Source of the DNA: Geodermatophilus marinus
GTDB lineage: Bacteria > Actinomycetota > Actinomycetes > Mycobacteriales > Geodermatophilaceae
DNA: 64,000 nucleotides
Direction of reading: 5' to 3'
NCBI RefSeq assembly: GCF_003428645.1
Contig: NZ_QVQH01000028.1
Span: forward strand, 1 to 64,000
Within the stretch, counting starts at the first letter, position 1; each line of letters opens with the position of its first letter. The notes under the pieces are model-generated. The model ran no database searches. It saw only the letters and a list, made by a program, of their open reading frames with translations, and had not been told where the DNA came from. The translations under genes were made by a program, and so were the position numbers. Shown in pieces: positions 45,035-59,088 of the stretch.

Positions 45035-46957
45035 ATGACGAGCACACGACCGACCGGCTCGGGCGGTCGCGGGGGCGGGACGGGACCCACCGACCCCTCC
45101 GCGTCGCGACCGTCGCGCCGTACCCGACGCATCCTCGCCGGGGGCCTGGCGGCCGCCACCGCGACCGGGGCGCTGGTGACCCTCACCGGCATCGCCCAGG
45201 CCGGGAACCCCCCGCTGGGGCCCGGCAACATCGAGATCTTCCCGAAGCGCGACATGGTGGCCCTGGAGGGCTACGCCGACCAGGCGGGCGAGACGGCCAC
45301 CGTGACGGTCAGCCGCAACGGCCAGCAGGTCGGCATCGGCGAGGGCGTCATCGACGCGACCGGCTTCCTGGAGTTCAACCACCCCGGCGGCTCCTGCTGG
45401 ACCGGTGTCACGCCCAACATCCAGGGCGGGGACCTCGTCGAGGTCCGCTTCAGCGAGACCGCCTTCACCGACGGCGCCTACGTCAGCTCCGCGGCGATCA
45501 CCGAGGTCACCCACAGCGACTTCGCGGCGACCGACGTCGAGGGCGACGTCGAGGGCACGGTCACCATCAGCGGCACCTACGGTGACGACTTCGGCACCCG
45601 GTTCAGCCTCGACCGGTTCGTCGTCGAGGTGGTCAACCCCGAGATGCGCCGGCCCGACCCCTCCACGCCGCCCACCCTGATCGGTGAGCGCGCGATCGGC
45701 TGGACGCCGGTCGTGGATCCGGCCGAGCCGAACGGCGGCCCGGGCTACGAGGTCACCGGCACGGCCGAGAACGGCGAGTTCTCCGTCACCTTCAGCATGT
45801 ACTCGGCCGCGGACGCCGAGCGCGTGCTCGACGGGGAGCACGTCGTCACCTCGTGGATGGCCGACGCCGGCGAGCTGGCCCTCGGCAACTCGCTCTACGA
45901 GTTCGGGGAGGCCGACGGCCCCGGCTTCGGTGGCTGCCCGGCCGGCCCGGCGTCCCAGGCCCCGGTGCCCCCCACCAGCGTGGCCGCGGTCCGCAGCGGT
46001 ACCGACATCACGCTGACCTGGAGCACCCCGGCGCAGCCGGCCGACGCCAACCCGATCGCCCAGTACCGGGTGGCCGCGGTCGACACCGTCACCGGCCAGG
46101 AGATCGCGGTCCGGCAGCCGGCCAACCCCGGCGAGAACTCCGCCATCATCCACGGGCTGGTGGCCGACCAGGCCTACCCGCTGATCCTCGAGGCCACCAA
46201 CGGCCAGTGGAGCCCGGTCGTGCAGCTCGGCACGCTCGGCGCCGACGGCACCCTGACGCCCTGGGTCGACCCGACCAACCCCGACACCGGGGGCGGCACC
46301 GGCGGTGGGGGCACGACCGACCCGGGTGACGGCACCACCGACCCGGGCACGGAGGAGCCGGTCGCCGTCGCGCCGTCGGCCTTCTCGATGACCCGCGTCC
46401 TCGCCGGCCACGAGTCGGTCACCGTCGAGTGGACGGCGGCGCAGCCGGGCAGCGCCACCAGCCCGGTCACCGGCTACGAGATCGTCGCCACGGGCCCCGC
46501 GCCCGCGGACGGCACGGCGGCCCCGACCGTCACCGCGCAGGTCGCGGCGACGGCCACCTCCGGCACGGTCCCCGGCCTGACCAACGGCACCGGCTACACC
46601 GTCGCGGTGTTCGCCCTCGCCGGCGAGCTGCGCACCGGCGGCACCGCGGCGAACGGGGTCAGCGCGGAGGTCACGCCCAACGACGTGGTCACGATCACGC
46701 GGGCCCAGTACCGCGCCGACAAGCGCGAGTACCGGATCCAGGGCACCGCGGCCGACACGACCGGTAACCGGGTGCACCTGCGGGTGGGCACCGTCCCCGG
46801 TTCGGGCTCGGTCATCCAGCTCAACGTCCCGGTCAACGCCGACGGCACCTGGTCGGTCGACCTCCGGAACGGGCCGGTCCTGCCCTCCGACAACCGGTTC
46901 ACCGTCGTCTCCGACTCGGGCGCCGGCCTGGTCGCGGCGATGACCCGGTCGCGCTGA
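45035..46957 (+). CDS. Exported protein with fibronectin type III-like domains
   Basis: A 640-residue secreted protein. The N-terminus is a Ser/Gly-rich region, then RRTRRILAGGLAAATATGAL, a Tat-like or Sec signal with cleavage near AQA|GN. The mature region has a beta-rich N-terminal domain with a Cys pair, then two fibronectin type III-like modules (PVPPTSVAAVRSGTDITLTW; PSAFSMTRVLAGHESVTVEW), separated by a Gly/Thr/Pro linker (GGGTGGGGTTDPGDGTTDPG), and a C-terminal beta domain. No enzyme motif is visible; a surface-binding or structural role is guessed. ATG 45035 follows GCGGAG; ATG 45029 is possible. Confidence 0.8.
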   Translation: MTSTRPTGSGGRGGGTGPTDPSASRPSRRTRRILAGGLAAATATGALVTLTGIAQAGNPPLGPGNIEIFPKRDMVALEGYADQAGETATVTVSRNGQQVGIGEGVIDATGFLEFNHPGGSCWTGVTPNIQGGDLVEVRFSETAFTDGAYVSSAAITEVTHSDFAATDVEGDVEGTVTISGTYGDDFGTRFSLDRFVVEVVNPEMRRPDPSTPPTLIGERAIGWTPVVDPAEPNGGPGYEVTGTAENGEFSVTFSMYSAADAERVLDGEHVVTSWMADAGELALGNSLYEFGEADGPGFGGCPAGPASQAPVPPTSVAAVRSGTDITLTWSTPAQPADANPIAQYRVAAVDTVTGQEIAVRQPANPGENSAIIHGLVADQAYPLILEATNGQWSPVVQLGTLGADGTLTPWVDPTNPDTGGGTGGGGTTDPGDGTTDPGTEEPVAVAPSAFSMTRVLAGHESVTVEWTAAQPGSATSPVTGYEIVATGPAPADGTAAPTVTAQVAATATSGTVPGLTNGTGYTVAVFALAGELRTGGTAANGVSAEVTPNDVVTITRAQYRADKREYRIQGTAADTTGNRVHLRVGTVPGSGSVIQLNVPVNADGTWSVDLRNGPVLPSDNRFTVVSDSGAGLVAAMTRSR

Positions 46958-46996
46958 CCCCCCGCAGCGCGGACGGCGGTGGGTGACCACCGCGAC

Positions 46997-47032
46997 CCGA
47001 GGGCCCGTCACCGGTCGGTGGCGGGCCCTCGG
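46997..47032. terminator. Hairpin terminator after the exported protein gene
   Basis: CCGAGGGCCCGTCACC (46997-47012) pairs with GGTGGCGGGCCCTCGG (47017-47032), with one G-U-type mismatch and a 4-nt loop. Confidence 0.85.
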
Positions 47033-47118
47033 CACGTCCGCGCGCCGGGCGGCGAGTGACCGGCGGCCGGCCGGGGCACCGGGGACGGTGACCGCAGCCC
47101 GACCGCCGAGGGAGCGCC

Positions 47119-48540
47119 GTGACCGACCTGCCCGCCACCGCCTTCGTCCTGTTCGGCGCCACCGGGGACCTCTCCCGGCGCATGGTGCTCCCGGCCTTCT
47201 TCGACCTCGCCGGCCAGGGCCTGCTGCCCGCGGACTGGCGGTTGATCGGCAGCGGACGGGGCGAGCGGTCGGACGAGGAGTTCACCGACCTCGCCCGCGC
47301 CGCGCTGGAGGAGTTCGGGCCGCTGGGGGACGGCGACGGGGACGCCGAGCGCCTCTGGGCGGACTTCGCCGGCCGGTTGCGCTTCGCCGGCGGCGGGTTC
47401 TCCGCGGAGGACCCCGGCACCCTGCGCGACGTCCTGGAGGGGGTCCGCGGCGACCTCGGCGGGGACGTGCAGCTGGTCCACTACCTCGCCGTCCCCCCCG
47501 AGGCCTTCGACGACATCACCCGCGGCCTGCAGCGGCACGGCCTCGCCGAGGGGGCGCGGGTCGTCTACGAGAAGCCCTACGGGACCTCGCCGGAGACCTT
47601 CCGGGAGCTCGACGACCTGGTCCTCTCCGTGCTCGACGAGGAGCAGGTCTTCCGGATCGACCACTTCCTCGGCAAGGAGGGCACCCAGGACCTGCACGTG
47701 CTGCGGTTCGCCAACGGCATGTTCGAGCACCTGTGGAGCCGCGAGCACGTCGCGCAGGTGCAGATCGACGTGCCCGAGGAGCTCGACGTCGCCCAGCGGG
47801 CGGCGTTCTACGACGCCACCGGCGCCGGCCTCGACATGCTGGTCACCCACCTGTTCCAGCTGGCCGCCGAGGTGGCGATGGAGCCCCCGGCCAGCTTCGC
47901 CCCCGACGACCTGCGGCGGGCGCGCGAGGCCGTGCTGTCCTGCTTCCGGCCGCTCGACACCGGCGAGGTGGTGCTCGGCCAGTTCGACGGCTACACCGGC
48001 ATCGACGGCGTGGCCGACGACTCACGGACCGACACCTACGTCGCCGCCCGGCTCTGGGTGGACACCGACCGGTGGCGGGACGTGCCGTTCGTGCTGCGCA
48101 CCGGGAAGCGCATGGCCGCGAGCGAGCAGCGGGTCAGCCTGCTGATGCGCGTCCCGGAGGGGCCGGTCACCGACCCGCCCGGCCACGGCAACGTGCTGTC
48201 GCTGTCGCTGTCCGGCTCCGGGGCGGTGGACCTGGCGCTGGTGGCCAAGCAGCCCGGCCCGGACCTCGCGCTGGCCCGGGCGACCGCGACGCTGGAGTTG
48301 GCCGACGTCCCGGGCGGGACGCCGCTGCCGCCCTACGCCTCGCTGCTGCACGACGTCCTGGTCGGCGACCGGTCGCTGTTCACCAGCGGCGACGGGCTCG
48401 CGCAGGCCTGGCGGGCGTTCGCCCCGCTGCAGGAGGACCCGCCCGCGGTGCACGGCTACGCCCCCGGCTCCTGGGGACCGGCCGAGGCCGAGGCGCTGGC
48501 CGAGCCCTGCGGGTGGCTGCTCGGCGACGGGCGGGGCTGA
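47119..48540 (+). CDS. zwf: Glucose-6-phosphate dehydrogenase
   Basis: A 473-residue enzyme of the oxidative pentose phosphate pathway. The N-terminal cofactor motif is FVLFGATGDLSRR, and the active site is FRIDHFLGKE with catalytic His nearby; further marks are YEKPYGTS and FVLRTGKRM. At 473 residues it is shorter than the common 490-510 form and carries a divergent C-terminal third, so it may be a second zwf paralogue. GTG 47119 follows GAGGGAG. It stands alone, without pgl, tal or opcA nearby, and ends before a large terminator. Confidence 0.92.
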   Translation: MTDLPATAFVLFGATGDLSRRMVLPAFFDLAGQGLLPADWRLIGSGRGERSDEEFTDLARAALEEFGPLGDGDGDAERLWADFAGRLRFAGGGFSAEDPGTLRDVLEGVRGDLGGDVQLVHYLAVPPEAFDDITRGLQRHGLAEGARVVYEKPYGTSPETFRELDDLVLSVLDEEQVFRIDHFLGKEGTQDLHVLRFANGMFEHLWSREHVAQVQIDVPEELDVAQRAAFYDATGAGLDMLVTHLFQLAAEVAMEPPASFAPDDLRRAREAVLSCFRPLDTGEVVLGQFDGYTGIDGVADDSRTDTYVAARLWVDTDRWRDVPFVLRTGKRMAASEQRVSLLMRVPEGPVTDPPGHGNVLSLSLSGSGAVDLALVAKQPGPDLALARATATLELADVPGGTPLPPYASLLHDVLVGDRSLFTSGDGLAQAWRAFAPLQEDPPAVHGYAPGSWGPAEAEALAEPCGWLLGDGRG

Positions 48541-48580
48541 CCTCCGCGGCGGCCGCGGCCCGACGGTCGGCCCCGTCATG

Positions 48581-48638
48581 GGTACAGGAGGCTTTCCCCC
48601 CGTCCTGGCGCTCAGCACGGGGGAAAGCCTCCTGTACC
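48581..48638. terminator. Large hairpin terminator after zwf
   Basis: GGTACAGGAGGCTTTCCCCC with CGT (48581-48603) pairs with ACGGGGGAAAGCCTCCTGTACC (48617-48638; key AAAGCCTCCTGTACC), leaving one bulged C and a 13-nt loop. Confidence 0.9.
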
Positions 48639-48761
48639 TCCGGCACCTCCGACGGTCGCCCCGGGGACGTCGGACCCCGCGGACGCCGACAGGGGCGGCC
48701 CCGCGCTGCGGGACCGCCCCTGCTGGGTGGTGCTGGTGCTACCGGTGCGGCAGCGGTGGAC

Positions 48762-51281
<2,520 letters not shown>

Positions 51282-51333
51282 TCACACCGGAGGGGTAGGC
51301 GGCACCCTTCCGGAACGGGTCCGACTGTACCAA

Positions 51334-52635
51334 TCAGCCGATGAGCCCCGCCGACCGGACCGAGCGCAGCGACGGCTCCACCCGGTGCGTGGGCCCGACG
51401 ACCGGCTGCAGCGGGTCGAGGGTCTTGAGCCCCTCGCCGGTGTTGAGCACGACGGTCTCCCGGGCGGGGTCCAGCCGGCCGTCCTCGACCAGCTGCCGCA
51501 GCACCGCCACGGTCACGCCGCCGGCGGTCTCGGCGAAGACGCCGGTGGTGCGGGCGAGGTCGCGGATGCCCCGGACGATCTCGTCGTCGCCCACCCGGCC
51601 GACGGAGCCGCCGGTGCGGCGGACCGCGTCGAGCGCGTAGGGCCCGTCAGCGGGGTTGCCGATGTTCAGCGACTTCGCGATGCCGGTCGGCTTCACCGGC
51701 TTGACGACGTCCCACCCGTTGTCGAAGGCGGTCGCGATCGGGTCGCAGCCGGCCGACTGGGCGCCGAAGACCCGCCACTCGGTGGCCTCGACGATGCCGG
51801 CCGCGGCGAGCTCGCGGAACGCCTTGTCCACCTTGGTCAGCAGCGACCCCGACGCCATCGGGATGACGACCTGGGCCGGGATCCGCCAGCCGAGCTGCTC
51901 GGCGATCTCGTAGCCCATCGTCTTGGAGCCCTCGGCGTAGTAGGGCCGGACGTTCTGGTTGACGAAGGCGGTGTCCTCGAACTCGTCGGTCTCGGCGAGC
52001 TCGCTGGTCAACCGGTTGACGTCGTCGTAGGAGCCGTCGACGGCGACCAGCGTCTGCCCGTAGACCGCCGACTGGACGACCTTGCCCGGCTCCAGGTCGG
52101 CGGGGATGAAGACGTAGGAGGGCAGCCCCACCCGGGCGGCGTGCGCGGCCACCGAGTTGGCCAGGTTGCCGGTCGAGGCCGCGGCGATCTTGGCGTACCC
52201 CAGGCGGCGGGCGGCGGTGGCGGCCAGGGAGACCACGCGGTCCTTGAACGAGTGGGTGGGGTTGGCGGAGTCGTCCTTGACCCACAGCCCGCCGGTGAGA
52301 CCGAGCTCGGCGGCCAGCCGGTCCGCGCGCACCAGCGGCGTCATGCCCGGGTCGAGGGAGACGCGCTCGGCGGGGTGCTGCCCGACCGGGAGGAGGGCCG
52401 CGTAGCGCCAGATGTTCTGCGGGCCGGCCTCGATCTGCTCCCGCGTGACCGCCTTGAGCAGGTCGGGGTCGTAGTCGACCTCGAGCGGGCCGAAGCACTC
52501 GGCGCAGGCGTGCTCGGCGATCAGCCCGAAGGTGGCGCCGCAGTTGCGGCAGACGAGCCCGCGGGCCGGACACGGGGGGACGGGGCCACCCGCGCTGGAG
52601 TCCGCCTGGGCAGAACCGGGAGCGGTCAGGGTCAT
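51334..52635 (-). CDS. thrC: Threonine synthase
   Basis: A 433-residue PLP enzyme that makes threonine from O-phosphohomoserine. It belongs to the type with an N-terminal zinc ribbon (Cys29, Cys32, Cys44, Cys47 in CRNCG and CAECFG). The PLP lysine is Lys131 in NPTHSFKDRVV, and the phosphate loop is ASTGNLANSVAAHAA. ATG 52635 follows GAGGAGG (52652-52646) at ten bases. It has no hom or thrB neighbour, so another copy may exist elsewhere in the genome. A SAM-type riboswitch lies directly in its leader. Confidence 0.93.
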   Translation of the reverse strand: MTLTAPGSAQADSSAGGPVPPCPARGLVCRNCGATFGLIAEHACAECFGPLEVDYDPDLLKAVTREQIEAGPQNIWRYAALLPVGQHPAERVSLDPGMTPLVRADRLAAELGLTGGLWVKDDSANPTHSFKDRVVSLAATAARRLGYAKIAAASTGNLANSVAAHAARVGLPSYVFIPADLEPGKVVQSAVYGQTLVAVDGSYDDVNRLTSELAETDEFEDTAFVNQNVRPYYAEGSKTMGYEIAEQLGWRIPAQVVIPMASGSLLTKVDKAFRELAAAGIVEATEWRVFGAQSAGCDPIATAFDNGWDVVKPVKPTGIAKSLNIGNPADGPYALDAVRRTGGSVGRVGDDEIVRGIRDLARTTGVFAETAGGVTVAVLRQLVEDGRLDPARETVVLNTGEGLKTLDPLQPVVGPTHRVEPSLRSVRSAGLIG

Positions 52636-52645
52636 GCGACGACTA

Positions 52646-52765
52646 CCTCCTCATCTTCCCCGCGCCGGGCCGTCGAGCCGGGCGGGACGGAATTGGCACC
52701 TTCCGCGATGCGGCGGTTGCCGGGGCTTCGTCGGGCCGTGTCCCTCTGCCCCTCTGGATGAGTGG
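52646..52765 (-). ncRNA. SAM-I/IV-type riboswitch in the thrC leader
   Basis: Reading the minus strand, the conserved core of the SAM riboswitch is present in order: CTCATCCAGAGGGGCAGAGGG (key CCAGAGGGGCAGAGGGAC, 52757-52740), CGACGAAGCCCCGGCAACC and GAAGGTGCCAATTCC. The closing helix P1 is CTCATC (52762-52757) with GATGAG (52655-52650). The 3' P1 strand overlaps the thrC ribosome-binding site GAGGAGG by three bases, so SAM binding should hide the site and lower translation. The subclass (SAM-I or SAM-IV) is not settled by eye. Confidence 0.85.
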
Positions 52766-52774
52766 AACGGCCGG

Positions 52775-52780
52775 AGTCTA
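52775..52780 (-). promoter_or_regulatory. -10 box of thrC
   Basis: TAGACT on the minus strand predicts a transcript start near 52768, a few bases before the riboswitch begins. No clear -35 box. Confidence 0.5.
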
Positions 52781-52823
52781 CCCGGGCGGCCGGCGTCCCC
52801 GCGGACCCGGCGAGGATGGGCGC

Positions 52824-53645
52824 GTGAGCGCGCGCATCGTCTACACCGACCTCGACGGCACGATGGTCGGCCCGCGGGGGTCGTTCTGGCACACCGCGGG
52901 ACGCGACCTGACCGCCGACCCCGCGGCGGCGCTGCTGGACCTGCACCGGGCCGGCGTGGCCCTCGTGCTGGTCAGCGGCCGGACCTTCGAGCAGGTGGTC
53001 GAGGCCGGGCGCATCTTCGCGGCGGACGGCGCCATCGCCGAGCTGGGCTCGGTGGTCAGCTGGGACGCCGGCCGCGGGGTGCACCGGATGGCCGGGGAGC
53101 TGCCGGCCGCGCACGCCGGCCGCACGCCCGTGGAGGTGATGGCCGAGCTCGGCGTCGTCGAGGACCTGGTGGCCGCGCACCCCGGCCGGCTCGAGTGGCA
53201 CGCGCCGTGGCACGCCACGCACACCTCCGACGCGCTGCTGCGCGGCCGGGTGGACCCGCTGGCCGTGGACGCCGACCTGGCCGCCCGAGGGCTGGGCTGG
53301 CTGACCCTCAAGGACAACGGGGCGATCACGGCGACCACCCGCATGACGCTGGTCCCCGACCCGGCGCCGCCGCGGGTCTACCACCTGATGCCGCGCGGCA
53401 TCTCGAAGGGCGCCGCGATCGCCTGGGACCTGGCGCGGCGGGGCCTGGGCCCGGAGGACGCGGTGGCGATCGGCGACAGCGTCAGCGACCTGGAGATGGC
53501 GCCGGCGGTCGGCCGGCTGTTCATCACCGCGAACGGGGCGGTGGTCGACGGGATGGCCGACCGGATCGCCGCCGTCCCCAACGCGACCGTGACCGACGCG
53601 GCGATGGGCGAGGGCTGGGCCCAGGCCGTCCGCGCCAGCCTGTAG
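52824..53645 (+). CDS. HAD family phosphatase (Cof/SPP-like)
   Basis: A 273-residue haloacid dehalogenase hydrolase. Motif I is VYTDLDGTM (Asp9, Asp11), motif II LVLVSGRTF, motif III MPRGISKGAAIAW (Lys), motif IV VAIGDSVSDLEMA. A cap domain of the C2 type lies between II and III. Substrates of such enzymes are sugar or nucleotide phosphates; mannosyl-3-phosphoglycerate phosphatase-like activity is possible but not shown. GTG 52824 has GAGGAT six bases upstream (leaderless). Divergent from thrC with shared promoter space. Confidence 0.88.
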   Translation: MSARIVYTDLDGTMVGPRGSFWHTAGRDLTADPAAALLDLHRAGVALVLVSGRTFEQVVEAGRIFAADGAIAELGSVVSWDAGRGVHRMAGELPAAHAGRTPVEVMAELGVVEDLVAAHPGRLEWHAPWHATHTSDALLRGRVDPLAVDADLAARGLGWLTLKDNGAITATTRMTLVPDPAPPRVYHLMPRGISKGAAIAWDLARRGLGPEDAVAIGDSVSDLEMAPAVGRLFITANGAVVDGMADRIAAVPNATVTDAAMGEGWAQAVRASL

Positions 53646-53697
53646 GCCCCGTCCAGGGCACCGCCCCGAGCGTGCGAGGGGTGGGGGGACGGGGTCC
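53645..53697. repeat. Dispersed palindromic element, 53-bp variant
   Basis: GGCCCCGTCC and GGACGGGGTCC arms enclose a core with CGAGCGTGCGAGG. It begins in the last base of the HAD stop codon and ends ten bases before the convergent permease stop, so it probably terminates both genes. Confidence 0.82.
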
Positions 53698-53706
53698 GTC
53701 AACCGG

Positions 53707-54575
53707 TCACGACGTGACGTCGCGGCGGGCGAAGTGGCGGAAGCCCAGCGCGGTGAACACCGCCGCGTACACCAGCGACTGGACCACCCCGCGGAAGAGG
53801 TCGCCGGAGTCGACGGGGGTCTGCAGGAGGTCGGTCCAGGCGAACTCCTCCGCGGTGGGGAACCAGTCGCGGATCGACCCCAGCTGCTCGACCTGGTCGA
53901 GGATGGCGAACACGAACATCGTGAACACCGCGCCGCCGACCGCGGCCAGCGGCGCGTCGGTGATCGTCGAGAGCCAGAAGGCCAGGGTGCCGACGACGAG
54001 CAGGTGGACGGCGAGGTAGCCGACCATCCCGGCCAGCCGCAGCAGCGCCTCGCCCTGGTCGAGGGAGAGCCCGACCGGCGTCCGCAGGTCGCCGAAGCCG
54101 AAGGCGAGGCCGCCGGCCACCAGCGCCACGGCGACGAGGGTGACCAGCGCCCCCACCGAGAGCACCAGCGCGGCGTACCACTTCTGCCGCAGCAGGCGCG
54201 CCCTGGGGATCGGCGTGGCCAGCGCGTACCTCAGCGAGCCCCACTGCGCCTCGACGGCCACCGTGTCGCCGAAGAACAGCGCGTACACGACGACGAGGAA
54301 GAACGACGTCGTGGCGAACAGCACGAACAGGGTGAAGTTCAGGCCGCTGGCCGTGGCGACGTCGACCAGGTTGATCCGGCTGTTCTCCGCCGCCTCCTCG
54401 CTGCCGCCCAGCTGGAGGGCGCCGATGAGGATGAGCGGCAGCGCCACCATGAGCGCGAGGACCCCGAGGGTGCGCCGCCGCTTGAACTGGCGGCGCAGCT
54501 CCACCGACAGCCGCAGCGTGCGCTCGGGCCGGTACCCGGCGACGGCGCCGGTCGGCTGGACGTGCCCGGACACGG

Positions 54576-54579
<4 letters not shown>
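53707..54579 (-). CDS. ABC-2 type transporter permease
   Basis: A 290-residue membrane protein with about six helices. Family features are the cytoplasmic start RPERTLRLSVELRRQFKRRRT, EAQWGSLRYALATPIPRARLLRQKWYAALV between helices 2 and 3, and an ending with a soluble FRHFARRDVTS. ATG 54579 overlaps the stop of the hydrolase-ATPase fusion by four bases (ATGA), so they are translated together and most likely form one transporter. The transported substrate is unknown. Confidence 0.9.
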
Positions 54580-57521
<2,942 letters not shown>

Positions 57522-57530
57522 GCCCGGTGT

Positions 57531-57605
57531 TCCGCGGCGACCGCTCGCTGCCGCCGGCCCCCCGCGGCGACCGCTCAGGGCCGCCAGTCCCCCGCGGCGA
57601 CGACG
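57531..57605. repeat. 30-bp tandem repeat across the LytR_C gene end
   Basis: CCCGCGGCGA (TCCGCGGCGA in the first copy) occurs at 57531, 57561 and 57591, a 30-bp period. The last copy encodes the C-terminal residues of the LytR_C protein, so the repeat has run into coding sequence. Confidence 0.6.
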
Positions 57606-59077
57606 ACGATGCCGGGGGCCGCGACGTCGGGCACCTCGAAGAAGCGGGTGGCGACGGTGGTGATCTGCGGGAAGTCCTGGGCCAGCTGCTCGGCGGCCTG
57701 CTGCTGGGCCGGGTCGCCGGCCGTGTAGTAGACCGTCGTCGCCGCGACGTCCCCCCCGGTGTAGGCGCCGACGCCCGGGGACTCCCAGCCCTCGGCGCCG
57801 AGGGCGGCGGCGATGTCGGCGGCCAGGCCGTTGATGCCGGTGGCGTTGAGCACCGTGACGGGGCTGCGCACGGGGCCGGCCGGGGCCTCCTCCACCGGCG
57901 GCAGCGGCGCCACCGACAGCGACGGCAGCGCGCTGGGGACGGCGGGCGCGGACGCCACCGGGGTTGCCGTGGCGGGCGCGGCCTGGCTCTGCGCCGCCTC
58001 GCGGGCGTCCGAGGCGGTGAAGGAGTGGACGCCGAGGACGAGCAGGGCGATGACGGCGACGGCCAGCAGGCCGGTCGCGGCCCGCCGGACGCCCGAGGGC
58101 CGGCTGTCCGGGTCGGCGGCGCGCAGGGCGGAGGCGCTGACCCCGGCTCGGCGGGCGGCCTTGCGGCGCTCGGCCTCCAGGGCCTGCCGCTCGGCGCGCA
58201 TCGCGGCGCGGCCGCCCACGACACCGGTCGTGGGCCCGGTGACCGGTCCGGGGGCGGCGGCCGGCCGGCGGCGGTCGTCGTCGCCGAGGTGGTCGCGGAG
58301 GTGATCGAGGTGGTCGTCCCCGTGGTCGTCGAGCTTGTCGAGGTCGTCGAGGTCGTCGTCGCGGCCCCGGGCCGGGGTGCGGTCGGGGATGGCCTCGGTG
58401 GCCGGGGCCGCCGCGCGGCCGCGGGCGGGGGTGCGGTCGGGGATCGCCTCGGTGGCCGGGGCGACCGGGCGCTCGTCGCGGGAGGGGCTGGTCCAGTCCC
58501 GGTAGCCGGGCTGCCCGGGGGTGGGCTGCCCGGGCGTCGCGGCGGGCGCCCAGGCCGGCGCGGTGGCCGACGGCCGCTCCGGCTCGGCGGGGAGCTCGTC
58601 GGGGAGGGGGTCCTCGCCGTACCCGGGCGTGGGCACGGCCTGGAAGGGCGCCACCGTGGTCCTCGGGCCGACGTGCACCGGCGTCGCCGGGGCGGCCGGC
58701 GGCGCCGAGGACGGCGGGAGGGGCAGGCGCGGGCGGGTCAGCGGCGCGGGCTCCGGCGTGCGCGCCGGCTCGGCGGTGCCGGAGGACTGCCCGGTGGCGC
58801 CGGACCGGGCCGGCACGGGCCGCAGCGGGCCGCCCGAGCGGCCGGCAGCGGGCGGCACCGGGCGCGGCGGGGCCGGCCGGCGGCGGCCGGGGTCCTCCGC
58901 CACCGGGAGCAGCCCCTCGCGACGGCGGTCGGCACGGCTGCGGCCGGGAGTGGTGGGCTGGTCGTCGAGATCGGGCTCGACGGGCCTCCGGGGCTGGTCG
59001 GTACGGCGGCGACCGTGCGGGAGAGGGGCGCTCCCGCGCTCCGTTACGTCACTGCCTGACGCCGCGTGCCTGCCCAC
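57575..59077 (-). CDS. LytR C-terminal domain envelope protein
   Basis: A 500-residue protein. The first 330 residues are cytoplasmic, low complexity, rich in Pro, Arg and Asp, with an exact internal duplication PATEAIPDRTPARGR. A single membrane helix (GLLAVAVIALLVLGVHSF, about 336-353) is followed by an Ala/Pro linker and a LytR_C domain (VTVLNATGINGLAADIAAAL onward, about 406-495). No LCP catalytic domain is present. It is probably a wall-associated accessory protein; the exact role is unknown. GTG 59077 has TAGATT eight bases upstream. Confidence 0.85.
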   Translation of the reverse strand: MGRHAASGSDVTERGSAPLPHGRRRTDQPRRPVEPDLDDQPTTPGRSRADRRREGLLPVAEDPGRRRPAPPRPVPPAAGRSGGPLRPVPARSGATGQSSGTAEPARTPEPAPLTRPRLPLPPSSAPPAAPATPVHVGPRTTVAPFQAVPTPGYGEDPLPDELPAEPERPSATAPAWAPAATPGQPTPGQPGYRDWTSPSRDERPVAPATEAIPDRTPARGRAAAPATEAIPDRTPARGRDDDLDDLDKLDDHGDDHLDHLRDHLGDDDRRRPAAAPGPVTGPTTGVVGGRAAMRAERQALEAERRKAARRAGVSASALRAADPDSRPSGVRRAATGLLAVAVIALLVLGVHSFTASDAREAAQSQAAPATATPVASAPAVPSALPSLSVAPLPPVEEAPAGPVRSPVTVLNATGINGLAADIAAALGAEGWESPGVGAYTGGDVAATTVYYTAGDPAQQQAAEQLAQDFPQITTVATRFFEVPDVAAPGIVVVAAGDWRP

Positions 59078-59088
59078 GGTGACCAAAT

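Noticed and set aside
52646..52765. T-box or threonine attenuator upstream of thrC
   Set aside because: No T-box core or run of Thr codons is present, whereas the SAM riboswitch core is clear.
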